Part shown: piece by piece, positions 1-7,080 of the stretch
Layout of the letters: each line of letters starts with the position of its first letter
Position numbering within the stretch: the first letter of the stretch is position 1
From: Actinomycetota bacterium
GTDB lineage: Bacteria > Actinomycetota > Thermoleophilia > UBA2241
Assembly (NCBI GenBank): GCA_003132645.1
Contig: PKYM01000257.1
Location: 1 to 9,570 of the forward strand
Direction: 5' to 3'
DNA: 9,570 bases
The notes under the pieces: generated by a model
The model's input: the letters and a program-made list of their open reading frames with translations, nothing else
The model's database searches: none
Told to the model about the DNA's origin: nothing
Position numbers and translations under genes: made by a program

Positions 1-256
1 CGACCGCCGCGCCGGCGACGGTCTCGGCCGTCGGGTGGGGGCTGTCGGACGTCAGGCTGAGGCCGGACTTGAGGTCGTTCACCGAGTCGGCGATGTCGTC
101 GATGCCGATCTGTGAGCGGATGTCAGACGTGGCCGACTTGAACTCGCGCAACGTGCGGCCGAGCTGTCGGCCCATCTCGGGCAGCCGCTTGGGGCCGAAG
201 ACGACGAGGGCGATGATGAGGACGATGGCGAGTTCGGGAAGTCCGATATTGGGCAC
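1..256 (-). CDS. tatA: Sec-independent protein translocase subunit TatA (partial, 3' end beyond the left edge)
   Basis: Reading leftwards from the GTG at 256-254, 85 codons are visible before the left edge. The product starts MPNIGLPELAIVLIIALVVF, a short N-terminal membrane helix (about residues 5-20), followed directly by the family hinge FGPKRLPE (residues 20-27) and an amphipathic helix with basic residues (GRQLGRTLREFK). This is the normal TatA/E architecture. A polar, poorly conserved tail begins after about residue 45. TatA multimers form the protein-conducting element that moves folded, cofactor-bearing proteins across the cytoplasmic membrane. TatB is the alternative, but the hinge and the 'REFK' stretch fit TatA better. 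The GTG start is supported by an AGGAG nine bases upstream and by the position of the hydrophobic helix. The gene is divergent from the nuo operon; no functional link is shown. Confidence 0.9.
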   Translation of the reverse strand, partial: MPNIGLPELAIVLIIALVVFGPKRLPEMGRQLGRTLREFKSATSDIRSQIGIDDIADSVNDLKSGLSLTSDSPHPTAETVAGAAV

Positions 257-265
257 GTGAAGACG

Positions 266-270
266 CTCCT
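266..270 (-). promoter_or_regulatory. Shine-Dalgarno site of tatA
   Basis: The minus strand reads AGGAG here, nine bases before the GTG at 256-254. It is the best ribosome binding site in the intergenic region and decides the use of a GTG start for tatA. Confidence 0.75.
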
Positions 271-304
271 GGTGGGTGACGCGGCCAGTCTGAGCTCTGA
301 ACAA

Positions 305-333
305 AGAGTACGCACCGCGCTTGGGACCGTCAA
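305..333 (-). promoter_or_regulatory. Predicted sigma70-like promoter of tatA
   Basis: On the minus strand TTGACG (333-328) and TACTCT (310-305) are separated by exactly 17 bases, close to the TTGACA/TATAAT consensus. Transcription would start near 298 and give a leader of about 42 bases ending in the AGGAG and GTG of tatA. Prediction is from spacing and consensus only. Confidence 0.55.
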
Positions 334-342
334 ACATGATCC

Positions 343-371
343 CCGCCGCCGCCGCCGCTGCCGCTGCTGCC
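343..371. repeat. CCG/CTG trinucleotide tract
   Basis: Five tandem CCG units are followed by CTG, CCG, CTG, CTG and a final CC, giving nine clean triplets. It lies just upstream of the tatA -35 element (328-333) and outside any supported gene. It may be a slippage-prone microsatellite; a regulatory effect is speculative. Confidence 0.7.
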
Positions 372-474
372 TTTGTCCAATCTGGCCGGCGGGATGTGGA
401 CATAGCGGTGCTTCTTGTCAAAAAAGTCCTGCAAATAGGCGTGACGACGGCGTCTGAATCGGTCGGCGGGCCAG

Positions 475-504
475 TTGCGTGGCTTCGACGCGCTTTGTTA
501 TGAT
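475..504 (+). promoter_or_regulatory. Candidate sigma70-like promoter of the nuo operon
   Basis: TTGCGT (475-480) and TATGAT (499-504) are 18 bases apart. The -10 element is good (5 of 6 to TATAAT) and the -35 moderate. Transcription would start around 510-512, giving a leader of about 50 bases before the nuoA ATG at 561. No strong Shine-Dalgarno sequence precedes that ATG; the only G-rich run, GGGG at 556-559, is too close to act as one. Confidence 0.45.
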
Positions 505-560
505 CGTGTCGTGATCGGCTTCATGGGCGTGCTTGTCCGCTTGAGTGTCTGCGCCGGGGT

Positions 561-929
561 ATGACGACCGCATTCCTCACCAATTGGATCTATGTCGCCG
601 TGTTCATCGCCGCCGGAGCGGCGATGGTTGTCGGCATCCTGCTCATGTCCCGGCTCGTCTACCCGATCCACCCCTCGCCCGAGAAGTACTCCACCTACGA
701 GTGCGGCATCGAGCCGGTCGGCGATTCCTGGCATCCGTTCGCGGTGCGCTACTACATCTTCGCCCTGCTGTTTCTCGTCTTCGACGTCGAAGCGATCTTC
801 CTGTTTCCCTGGGCGCTCACCTTCCGCCGGCTGGGCACGTCGGGCTTCGTCGAGGTCCTCATCTTCATCGCCGTGCTGCTGGTCGGCCTGGTCTATGCGT
901 GGCGCAAGGGGGCACTCGAGTGGGTCTGA
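561..929 (+). CDS. nuoA: NADH-quinone oxidoreductase (complex I) subunit A
   Basis: A 122-residue membrane subunit of complex I, homologous to mitochondrial ND3. It has three hydrophobic helices (about residues 8-30, 64-88 and 95-117). The loop between helices 1 and 2 carries the family signature [15 protein letters not shown], with Cys48 at the place of the ND3 switch cysteine. Helix 2 carries the acidic pair Asp75 and Glu77 in the conserved [13 protein letters not shown] segment, which in the family lies in the membrane part of the E-channel and quinone-gate region. Length and motif order are normal for NuoA. The ATG at 561 is the only plausible start, since upstream in-frame codons offer none except a CTG. 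It is the first gene of the operon and its last ten bases overlap nuoB. Confidence 0.96.
   Translation: MTTAFLTNWIYVAVFIAAGAAMVVGILLMSRLVYPIHPSPEKYSTYECGIEPVGDSWHPFAVRYYIFALLFLVFDVEAIFLFPWALTFRRLGTSGFVEVLIFIAVLLVGLVYAWRKGALEWV
906..912 (+). promoter_or_regulatory. Shine-Dalgarno site of nuoB
   Basis: AAGGGGG inside the end of nuoA lies seven bases before the GTG at 920. It fixes the nuoB start at this GTG, within the nuoA reading frame region, and supports a GTG start overlapping nuoA by ten bases. Confidence 0.7.
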
Positions 930-1588
930 GCGACGGCATCGGCTTCAAGGCGCTGACCGACCGGGTCCAGTATCCGAACCTGAGCCAGTTCGAGCGGCCC
1001 AACGTGATCACCACGACCGTCGATTTCATCTTCAGCTGGGCGCGCTCGCACTCGGTGTTTCCCTTCACCTATGGCCTCGCCTGCTGCGCGATCGAGATGC
1101 TGAGCTCCGGCTTTGCCCGCTTCGACGTCGCGCGCTACGGCATGGAGGTCTTTCGGCCCACGCCGCGCCAGTGCGACCTCATGATCGTGGCAGGCACCGT
1201 CAACGAGAAGATGGCGCCGGTGCTCAAGCGCCTCTACGAGCAGATGTCGGAGCCCAAGTGGGTCATCGCCATGGGCGCCTGCGCCACCAGCGGGGGGCCC
1301 TTCTACGACGGCTACAACGTCGTCAACGGCGTCGACAAGGTCGTGCCGGTCGATGTCTACATCCCCGGCTGCCCGCCCCGCCCCGAGGCGCTGTTCCAGG
1401 GCCTGCTCGAGCTGCAGAAGAAGATCCAGACCATGCACATCGTGCCTCCGGTGCCGACCGGGGCGGTGCGCCCGCAGACCGCCGCCGGCCCTGCTGTCAC
1501 CGGCCCCGCGGCCGCCGGCCCCGACGCCCCAGCCGTCGTCGCTCCCGACGCCCCCGGCGGCGCCACCCCCGACAAGGTCCGGGGATAG
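920..1588 (+). CDS. nuoB: NADH-quinone oxidoreductase (complex I) subunit B, with an Ala/Pro-rich C-terminal tail
   Basis: A 222-residue product carrying the ligands for [4Fe-4S] cluster N2, the last electron carrier before quinone. The four expected cysteines are present: the tandem Cys55-Cys56 in GLACCAIEM, Cys121 in [10 protein letters not shown], and Cys151 in PGCPPRPE. The core (about residues 10-173) matches the whole family. Residues 174-222 are an added low-complexity tail rich in Ala, Pro and Gly, with imperfect repeats of the type GPA-x-x-GPA-x-A-GPDAP; typical NuoB proteins stop soon after the helix that precedes it. The reading frame is open far upstream, but the GTG at 920 is chosen because it has a good ribosome binding site and gives the normal NuoB N terminus. 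One base separates the stop from the nuoC start. Confidence 0.96.
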   Translation: MGLSDGIGFKALTDRVQYPNLSQFERPNVITTTVDFIFSWARSHSVFPFTYGLACCAIEMLSSGFARFDVARYGMEVFRPTPRQCDLMIVAGTVNEKMAPVLKRLYEQMSEPKWVIAMGACATSGGPFYDGYNVVNGVDKVVPVDVYIPGCPPRPEALFQGLLELQKKIQTMHIVPPVPTGAVRPQTAAGPAVTGPAAAGPDAPAVVAPDAPGGATPDKVRG

Positions 1589-1589
1589 C

Positions 1590-2084
1590 GTGCTGCCCGC
1601 GATCGGCTCGGCCGGCCTGGCGATCGACGACGTCGCGGATCGTCTCGTCGCCGCTTTGGGCGCCGACCTTGCGGACGTGCGAGTCCAGGAGCCCGACACG
1701 GTCGTGGCCGCCGTCGAGCGCGGTCGCCTGCACGACGTCGCGGTAGCCCTGCGGGGCCTCGACGGCCTCGCCTACGAGTCGTGCAACTTCGTCGCAGCGG
1801 TCGACCACGTGAGCCGCTTCGAGTGCGTCTACCACCTCTATTCGTTCGCTTCCAACACCTATCTCGAGCTACACGTCGAGGTGCCGCGCGCCGATCCTTC
1901 CGTCGCCACGGTCTCCGACGTCTGGCCGGCCGCCGACTGGCACGAGCGCGAGGCCTGGGACATGATGGGCATCCGCTTCGAGGGGCACCCCGACCTGCGC
2001 CGCATCCTGCTCAGGGACGACTGGGTCGGTCATCCGCTGCGCAAGGACTACGTCGATACGATCGACAACCACCCGCATGTCTGA
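1590..2084 (+). CDS. nuoC: NADH-quinone oxidoreductase (complex I) subunit C
   Basis: A 164-residue peripheral-arm subunit (30-kDa family) that packs against NuoD and has no cofactor. The C-terminal family signature is clear at residues 118-154: HEREAWDMMGIRFEGHP, then DLRRILLRDDW and GHPLRKDY. The N-terminal alpha/beta domain (about 10-100) ends in the typical HLYSF and LELHVEVPR strands. The frame is open for 79 codons further upstream inside nuoB, but that part is a shadow of the nuoB tail; the GTG at 1590 gives the usual N terminus. A weak G-rich stretch (1576-1584) could serve as ribosome binding site, and the one-base gap suggests coupling to nuoB translation. Its end overlaps the nuoD start by eight bases. 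NuoC and NuoD are separate here, not fused as in E. coli. Confidence 0.94.
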   Translation: MLPAIGSAGLAIDDVADRLVAALGADLADVRVQEPDTVVAAVERGRLHDVAVALRGLDGLAYESCNFVAAVDHVSRFECVYHLYSFASNTYLELHVEVPRADPSVATVSDVWPAADWHEREAWDMMGIRFEGHPDLRRILLRDDWVGHPLRKDYVDTIDNHPHV

Positions 2085-3291
2085 CTTCTTCACGACAGCC
2101 GCCCCCGACGAGGCCATGGCGCTGGCCCTGCGGCGTATCCGCGAGTCCGAGGAGGCCGGTCGCGGCAGCGAGATGGCCGGTCTCGGCTTCAACCAGGTTG
2201 TCGTCAACATGGGGCCGCAGCACCCGTCCACGCACGGCGTGCTGCGTCTCGTGGTCACCCTCGACGGCGAGCTCGTCAAAGACGTCATCCCGGTGATCGG
2301 CTACCTGCATCGCTGCAAAGAGAAGCTCGCCGAAAAGCGCACCTACTTTCAGTACATCCCGATCCCCGATCGTACCGAGTACGTCGCCGGCATGAACTGC
2401 GAGTGGGGCTACGTGCTCACCGTCGAGAAGCTGGCCGGTATTCAGCCCACCCGCCGGGCCGAGTTTATCCGCGTCATCATGGCCGAGCTCAACCGCATCG
2501 CCAGCCACCAGGTCGGCGTGGGCACCTTCGTTGCCGACCTCGCTCCCCTGGGCACGGCCCTGGTGTTCTACGCCTTCCGCCACCGCGAGAAGATCCTCGA
2601 CCTCTTCGAGGCCGCCAGCGGGGCGCGCATGATGTTCAACTACTTCCGCTTCGGCGGCGTGCGCTACGACCTGCCCGACGGCTGGGTCGAGCAGTGCCGC
2701 GAGCTCATGCTCCAGGTGCCGGCCTGGTGCGACGAGTACGAGTCGCTGGTCAACGACAACGCCGTCTTCCTGCAGCGCTGCATGGGCAAGGGCGTGATCA
2801 GCCACGACGACGTCGGCGACTACGCCATCACCGGCCCCAACGCGCGCGCCTCTGGGGTCGCCCACGACCTGCGCCGCACGCGGCCCTACTCGGTCTACCC
2901 TGAGCTCGACTTCAAGGTCTGCCTGGGCGAGCACGGCGACGTGCTCGATCGTTACCAGGTGCGCGTCGACGAGATGCGCGAGTCGGCCAGGATCGTGCTG
3001 CAGTGCCTCGACATGCTGCCCGGCGGGCCGGTGCAGCTCGGCACGCTGCGGCCGCCCTATGTCATCACGCCGCCGCCGGGCGCCTGCTACACGGGGCAAG
3101 AAAACCCGCGCGGTGAGTACGGCACCTATATCGTCAGTGACGGCTCGCGCTACCCCTACCGCCTCAAGTACCGCGACCCCTGCTTCGTCAACCTGCAGCT
3201 CTTTCCCAAGCTGCTGCGCGGCAACAAGATCGCCGACGCGGTCGCCATCTCAGGCAGCATGGACCTCGTTCTCGGCGGGATCGACCGCTGA
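2077..3291 (+). CDS. nuoD: NADH-quinone oxidoreductase (complex I) subunit D
   Basis: A 404-residue 49-kDa-type subunit that forms the quinone-binding pocket with NuoB and NuoH. NMGPQHPSTHGVLR (residues 44-57) contains His49 and His53, and Tyr102 lies in DRTEYVAGM. Counted against Thermus Nqo4 from memory, these match His34, His38 and Tyr87 with a constant offset of 15, so the quinone-site His and Tyr are kept. The hydrogenase-type nickel cysteines are absent, as expected for complex I. Odd points: Cys80 in GYLHRCKEK where glycine is usual, and a C-terminal VLGGIDR where most family members have Glu (VLGEVDR). The ATG at 2077 overlaps nuoC by eight bases with no clear ribosome binding site, implying coupling. 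Internal ATG codons at 2116 and 2173 would also leave the conserved core intact, so the exact start is less certain than the gene. Confidence 0.96.
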   Translation: MSDFFTTAAPDEAMALALRRIRESEEAGRGSEMAGLGFNQVVVNMGPQHPSTHGVLRLVVTLDGELVKDVIPVIGYLHRCKEKLAEKRTYFQYIPIPDRTEYVAGMNCEWGYVLTVEKLAGIQPTRRAEFIRVIMAELNRIASHQVGVGTFVADLAPLGTALVFYAFRHREKILDLFEAASGARMMFNYFRFGGVRYDLPDGWVEQCRELMLQVPAWCDEYESLVNDNAVFLQRCMGKGVISHDDVGDYAITGPNARASGVAHDLRRTRPYSVYPELDFKVCLGEHGDVLDRYQVRVDEMRESARIVLQCLDMLPGGPVQLGTLRPPYVITPPPGACYTGQENPRGEYGTYIVSDGSRYPYRLKYRDPCFVNLQLFPKLLRGNKIADAVAISGSMDLVLGGIDR

Positions 3292-4412
3292 TGAGCTGGG
3301 ATATCGTCTGGGCCGTCGTGCGCCTCGTCGTGGCGATCGTCATCGCCTACTCCGTCGTGTTCGTCGCGGCGCTCGTCAACATCCTCTTCGAGCGCCGCAT
3401 GCTGGGCTTTCTGCAGGACCGCCTGGGTCCCAACCGCACCGGGCCCCAGGGCATCCTGCAGAGCGTCGCCGACTCCTTCAAGATGATGGGCAAAGAGGAC
3501 TTCGCGCCGACCGCCGCCGATAAGGCGATGTTCACGCTGGCGCCGGTCATGGTCATGGTCGGCGCGGTCGCCATCCAGGTCGTGGTCCCCTACACGAAGG
3601 GCTGGACCGACCAGAACCTGAACGTCGGGCTCATCTATATCGTCGCCATCACGAGCTTCACGGTGCTGGCCATCCTGCTGGGCGGCTGGGCCTCGCACAA
3701 CAAGTACTCGCTGGTCGGCGCGCTGCGTTCGGCCGCCCAAATGATCTCCTACGAGCTGCCCATGATCCTCGCCCTGCTGGTCGTGGCCATGGCCGCCGGT
3801 TCGCTCAGCCTGAACGCCGTGGTCGCCGCCCAGAGCCGCTACCAATGGTTCGCCTTCACCATGCCGTTCACGTTCCTGCTGTTCTTCATCGCCTCGATCG
3901 CCGAGCTCAACCGCGGACCGTTCGACCTGCCCGAGTCCGAGTCGGAGCTCGTGGCCGGCTACGGCACCGAATACTCCGGCATGCGCTTCGGCATGTTCTT
4001 CTTGAACGAGTACGCCGGCATGACCATCATGTCGATGGTCACCGTCACCCTGTTCCTCGGCGGCTGGCAGGGGCCCTTCGCCAACGCCCTCGTCATCCAC
4101 GGCGTGGCCCTGGTGCCCCTGGTCTGGTTTCTCGCCAAGGTGTACCTCCTGGTGTTCGCCCTCGTCTGGATCCGTCTGTCGGTGCCCCGTCTGCAGGTCG
4201 ACCAGCTCATGGGCTTCGCCTGGAAGGTGCTCATCCCGCTGGGGCTGGCCAACATCCTGGCGACCGCCGCCGTGCTGCTCTGGGCGCCACACTGGAAGCT
4301 CGCCATGGCGGTCTACAGCTGGATCTTCCTGATCGCCTTCGTCGGCCTGTTCGACGCGGTGCTGCGCTGGCGCCTCAATCGGCTGCGCCGGCGCCTGGTG
4401 GTGCTCACCTAG
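3291..4412 (+). CDS. nuoH: NADH-quinone oxidoreductase (complex I) subunit H
   Basis: A 373-residue ND1-type membrane subunit that joins the peripheral arm to the proton-pumping membrane arm and lines the quinone tunnel. It has about nine hydrophobic segments (roughly 6-32, 79-101, 112-135, 153-175, 187-206, 242-262, 270-298, 310-330, 336-359). Two family signatures are clear: FERRMLGFLQDRLGPNRTGP early on (about residues 33-52), and AELNRGPFDLPESESELV at about 204-221, continuing into AGYGTEYSGMRFGMFFLNEY. Glutamates 205, 215, 217 and 219 form the acidic quinone-gate loop. The tail is basic (WRLNRLRRRL). The ATG overlaps the nuoD stop by one base (TGATG). nuoH directly after nuoD, without E-F-G between, is the order of operons encoding 11-subunit complex I. 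Confidence 0.96.
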   Translation: MSWDIVWAVVRLVVAIVIAYSVVFVAALVNILFERRMLGFLQDRLGPNRTGPQGILQSVADSFKMMGKEDFAPTAADKAMFTLAPVMVMVGAVAIQVVVPYTKGWTDQNLNVGLIYIVAITSFTVLAILLGGWASHNKYSLVGALRSAAQMISYELPMILALLVVAMAAGSLSLNAVVAAQSRYQWFAFTMPFTFLLFFIASIAELNRGPFDLPESESELVAGYGTEYSGMRFGMFFLNEYAGMTIMSMVTVTLFLGGWQGPFANALVIHGVALVPLVWFLAKVYLLVFALVWIRLSVPRLQVDQLMGFAWKVLIPLGLANILATAAVLLWAPHWKLAMAVYSWIFLIAFVGLFDAVLRWRLNRLRRRLVVLT

Positions 4413-4636
4413 TGCTCGGCATCCTCAAGGCCATGCGCACCACCCTGGGCCACCTGCCGCAGCGCAAGATCACCGTGCAGTACCCCGAGCAGCGCGAGCA
4501 GCTTCCCGAACGCAGCCGGGGGCTGTTCCGGGTCGTCATCGATCCGGCCACCGACGACCCGCGCTGCCGCGCCTGCACCCTCTGCGAGACCAACTGCCCG
4601 GTGCAGGTCATCCGTGTGAACTACGAGTCCAAGTAC
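4412..4636 (+). other. NuoI N-terminal half (first [4Fe-4S] motif only)
   Basis: Encodes residues 1-75 of the fusion protein: NuoI's membrane-proximal segment and its first CxxCxxCxxxCP motif (Cys52, 55, 58, 62). In a normal 8Fe ferredoxin the first three cysteines of one motif and the last of the other share each cluster, so this half lacks its partner in the same chain. A fitting partner is seen at 9294-9410. Confidence 0.75.
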
Positions 4637-5173
4637 GCCCTGCCGGCCGTCAACGAAGCGCGCCTCGGGCGCGAGCGCACCGAGTCACAGCCGACGCCCG
4701 ACCTCACCCTGCTGGCCCCGGTCGTCGACCACTACCGCGAGACCGGCACCGGCATGATGGCCGTGCTCCAGCACACCCAGGAGATCTACGGCTACCTGCC
4801 GCGTCTGGCCCTGCAGGAGATCTCGCTCGAGACCGGCGTGTCGCTCTCGCAGGTCTACGGCGTGGTGAGCTTCTACAACCAGTTCCGCCTCTCGCCTGTG
4901 GGCCGCTTCGTGATCACCGTCTGTCACGGCACGGCCTGCCACGTCGCCGGCGCGCCGCTCATCACCGAGGCCTTCTCCGGCGAGCTCGGCATCGAGGTCG
5001 GCAAGACCACGAGCGATCGCCTGTTCACCCTGCAGACCGTGAGCTGCGTGGGCGCCTGCGCCCTCGCGCCGGTGGTGCGGGTGGGCGACGACGAGACCCA
5101 TGGCCGCATGACCCCCGACAGGGCGCGCGCGCTGGTGAACGATCTCAAACACAGGGCCGAGGTCGACCGATGA
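4412..5173 (+). CDS. nuoE: Fusion of an N-terminal half-NuoI ferredoxin with a NuoE/HydC-type [2Fe-2S] subunit
   Basis: A 253-residue two-part protein. Residues 1-75 match the start of NuoI: an amphipathic lead-in (LGILKAMRTTLGHL), then ITVQYPEQ and LPERSRG, and one [4Fe-4S] motif with Cys52, Cys55, Cys58 and Cys62 followed by Pro. The second NuoI motif is missing. After a linker, residues 98-253 are a NuoE/HydC thioredoxin-fold domain: a helical part (HYRETGTGMMAVLQHTQEIYGYLP, written here as one segment of residues 106-129) and then [2Fe-2S] ligands Cys171-x4-Cys176 and Cys212-x3-Cys216. NuoE normally passes or tunes electrons beside the NuoF FMN. The GTG at 4412 overlaps the nuoH stop (TAGTG) and gives the usual NuoI N terminus; an ATG at 4433 (Met8) is an alternative start. 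Other frames between 4600 and 4700 contain no lost second motif, so a simple frameshift does not explain the fusion. Confidence 0.88.
   Translation: MLGILKAMRTTLGHLPQRKITVQYPEQREQLPERSRGLFRVVIDPATDDPRCRACTLCETNCPVQVIRVNYESKYALPAVNEARLGRERTESQPTPDLTLLAPVVDHYRETGTGMMAVLQHTQEIYGYLPRLALQEISLETGVSLSQVYGVVSFYNQFRLSPVGRFVITVCHGTACHVAGAPLITEAFSGELGIEVGKTTSDRLFTLQTVSCVGACALAPVVRVGDDETHGRMTPDRARALVNDLKHRAEVDR
5159..5162 (+). promoter_or_regulatory. Shine-Dalgarno site of nuoF
   Basis: GAGG lies seven bases before the ATG at 5170, inside the end of the preceding gene. Together with the ATGA overlap it supports this start. Confidence 0.55.
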
Positions 5174-7080
5174 GCCTGATCGCCACCGATCGTGCGAGCG
5201 TCGTCGCGGCCGCCCTCAAGCAGGCGCTGCACGCAGACAAGGTCGTCGCTCACGAGGGCGCCCGCGAGGTGCGCATCTGCGCCGGCACCGCCTGTCACGC
5301 TTCGGGCCGCCCGGCGGTCACCGCGGCCTTCCGCGACCAGCTCGCCGAGAAGGGGCTCGTCGACACCGTGTGCGTCGTCGAGACCGGCTGTCACGGCTTC
5401 TGCGAGCAGGGCCCGATCGTCGTCGTGCAACCTCAGGGGCTGTTCTACCCGCGGGTGCGGGCCGGCGACGTGGCCGGCATCATTGAGGCCAGCATCATCG
5501 GCGACGGCATCTACGAGAAGCGTCTCTACAAGGACCCGGGCAGCGGCGCGCCCATCCCCTACGAGCACGACATTCCTTTCTATGCCGAACAGCGCCGCCT
5601 GGTGCTCGCGCTGAACGGCAAGATCGACCCCTACTCGATCGACGACTACCTTGCTCACGACGGCTACGCGGCTCTCGCCGGCGCACTCGCCGCCGACGAT
5701 CCCGAGAGCGTCATTGCCGCCGTCACCGAATCGGGTCTGCGCGGCCGCGGCGGCGCCGGCTTTTCGACCGGCACCAAGTGGAGCCTCACGCGCCGCAGCC
5801 CGGGCGCGGTCAAATACGTCATCTGCAACGCCGACGAGGGCGACCCCGGGGCATTCATGGACCGCTCGGTGCTCGAGGGCAACCCCCACGTCGTGATCGA
5901 GGGCATGGCGATCGCCGCCTTCGCGATCGGCGCCACTGAGGGCTACGTCTACGTGCGGGCCGAATACCCGTTCGCCGTTGAGCGCCTCGGCAGGGCGCTC
6001 GAACAGGCCCGCGAGCGCGGCATCCTGGGCAGTCATGCGCTCGGCAGCGACTTCTCGTTCGACGTGCAGATAAACGAGGGCGCCGGCGCGTTCGTGTGCG
6101 GCGAGGAGACGGCTCTCATGGCCTCGATCGAGGGCCGCCGCGGCATGCCGCGCACGCGCCCGCCGTACCCGGCCACCGCGGGTCTGTTCGGCGCGCCGAC
6201 CAACATCAACAACGTCGAGACGCTCGCCAACGTGCCCTGGATCCTGACCCACGGCGCCGACGAGTTCGCGGCCATGGGCACGGGCACCTCGCGCGGCACG
6301 AAGATCTTCTCGCTGACCGGCAAGGTCGTCAACGGCGGTCTCGTCGAGGTGCCCATGGGCGCCACTCTGCGCCACGTCATCTTCACTGTCGGCGGCGGCA
6401 TGCTGCCGGGCCGCGAGTTCAAGGCCGTGCAGCTCGGCGGCCCGTCCGGCGGCTGCCTGCCGGCCGACATGCTCGACACGCCGATCGACTATGAGAAGCT
6501 CGTGGCGACCGGCGCGATCGTCGGTTCGGGAGGCCTCGTCGTGGTCGACGACACCACCTGCATGGTCGACCTGGCGCGCTTCTTTTTGCAGTTCACCCAG
6601 GACGAGAGCTGCGGCAAGTGCGTGCCCTGCCGGCTGGGCACCAAACGCATGCTCGAGACGCTCGAACGCATCTGCGCGGGCGAAGGCCGCGAGGGCGACA
6701 TCGAGCTCCTCGAGGAGCTCGCCGAGTACATCAGCGAGGGCACGCTGTGCGCCCTCGGCGGTACGGCCCCCAACCCCGTGCTGACCACGCTCAGGTATTT
6801 CCGTTCCGAATACGAGGCCCACATCAATGAGAAGTGCTGTCCGGCGGGCCGTTGCAAGGCGCTCATCACCTACTACATCGGCGGCAACTGCACCGGCTGC
6901 GCGCTGTGCGCCAAGAAGTGCCCGACCCACGCCATCTCAGGCGAGAAGAAGCAGGTCCACGTGATCGACGAGGACCTCTGCATCAACTGCGACACCTGCC
7001 GTCAGGTCTGCAACTTCGACGCCGTCAAAGTCAGGTCGGGCGTCACGCCGTCGGCCGCCCCCGAAGAGCGCGCGACATGA
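5170..7080 (+). CDS. nuoF: HydB/NuoF-type FMN and NAD(H)-binding iron-sulfur subunit with C-terminal 2x[4Fe-4S] ferredoxin domain
   Basis: A 636-residue protein, about 200 residues longer than ordinary NuoF and close to HydB of bifurcating hydrogenases. Domains in order: an N-terminal thioredoxin-like [2Fe-2S] domain (Cys37-x4-Cys42, Cys74-x3-Cys78); the FMN/NADH domain beginning GLRGRGGAGF at 189-198, with CNADEGDPGAF and the ITS-like EGAGAFVCGEETAL; the N3-type [4Fe-4S] site Cys481, 484, 487 and Cys527; a His551/Cys556-Cys557/Cys562 cluster (HINEKCCPAGRC) of the kind placed at a hinge, possibly zinc-binding, in HydB proteins; and an 8Fe ferredoxin domain with Cys574, 577, 580, 584 and Cys604, 607, 610, 614. 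It should exchange electrons between NAD(H) and the iron-sulfur chain. The extra domains are not part of standard respiratory NuoF and suggest ferredoxin handling or flavin-based bifurcation. The ATG shares an ATGA overlap with the preceding stop. Confidence 0.93.
   Translation: MSLIATDRASVVAAALKQALHADKVVAHEGAREVRICAGTACHASGRPAVTAAFRDQLAEKGLVDTVCVVETGCHGFCEQGPIVVVQPQGLFYPRVRAGDVAGIIEASIIGDGIYEKRLYKDPGSGAPIPYEHDIPFYAEQRRLVLALNGKIDPYSIDDYLAHDGYAALAGALAADDPESVIAAVTESGLRGRGGAGFSTGTKWSLTRRSPGAVKYVICNADEGDPGAFMDRSVLEGNPHVVIEGMAIAAFAIGATEGYVYVRAEYPFAVERLGRALEQARERGILGSHALGSDFSFDVQINEGAGAFVCGEETALMASIEGRRGMPRTRPPYPATAGLFGAPTNINNVETLANVPWILTHGADEFAAMGTGTSRGTKIFSLTGKVVNGGLVEVPMGATLRHVIFTVGGGMLPGREFKAVQLGGPSGGCLPADMLDTPIDYEKLVATGAIVGSGGLVVVDDTTCMVDLARFFLQFTQDESCGKCVPCRLGTKRMLETLERICAGEGREGDIELLEELAEYISEGTLCALGGTAPNPVLTTLRYFRSEYEAHINEKCCPAGRCKALITYYIGGNCTGCALCAKKCPTHAISGEKKQVHVIDEDLCINCDTCRQVCNFDAVKVRSGVTPSAAPEERAT

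Larger units (their letters stand above)
257..560. other. Divergent intergenic region between tatA and nuoA
   Basis: About 300 bases without a convincing gene. It contains the tatA leader and promoter on the left, a CCG/CTG trinucleotide tract in the middle, and a candidate rightward promoter near 475-504. The stretch 400-445 is locally AT-richer than its surroundings (a run of six A at 420-425). Short open frames here have no recognisable protein sequence. I see no clear rho-independent terminator, riboswitch or Rex/FNR-type operator. Confidence 0.6.

Noticed and set aside
498..520. Operator-like repeat around TCGTG-TCGTG and two GATC sites
   Set aside because: Only a short direct repeat; not a clear palindrome and matches no regulator site I can name.
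592..1746. A long Arg/Ser-rich plus-strand open frame across nuoA, nuoB and nuoC
   Set aside because: It crosses three certain genes in a different frame and shows only low-complexity sequence.
2011..3099. A long minus-strand open frame opposite nuoD
   Set aside because: Antisense shadow of a strongly recognisable nuoD; no domain, no ribosome binding site seen.
2077..3291. NuoD as the large subunit of a [NiFe] hydrogenase
   Set aside because: The paired CxxC nickel ligands are absent at both ends, and the complex I quinone-site His and Tyr are present.
3156..4292. A long minus-strand open frame opposite nuoH, rich in His, Gln, Asp and Glu
   Set aside because: The composition is what antisense of a hydrophobic membrane protein produces in GC-rich DNA; nuoH on the plus strand is certain.
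4600..4710. A frameshift that hides the second NuoI ferredoxin motif right after the first
   Set aside because: I read the other plus-strand frames here and found no CxxCxxCxxxC pattern; the few TGC triplets are not spaced for it, and the frame leads smoothly into NuoE.
4924..6930. A 668-codon open frame on the minus strand
   Set aside because: It lies opposite nuoE and nuoF, is rich in Ala, Arg, Val, Asp and Gly as expected from antisense of GC-rich genes, and shows no recognisable motif.
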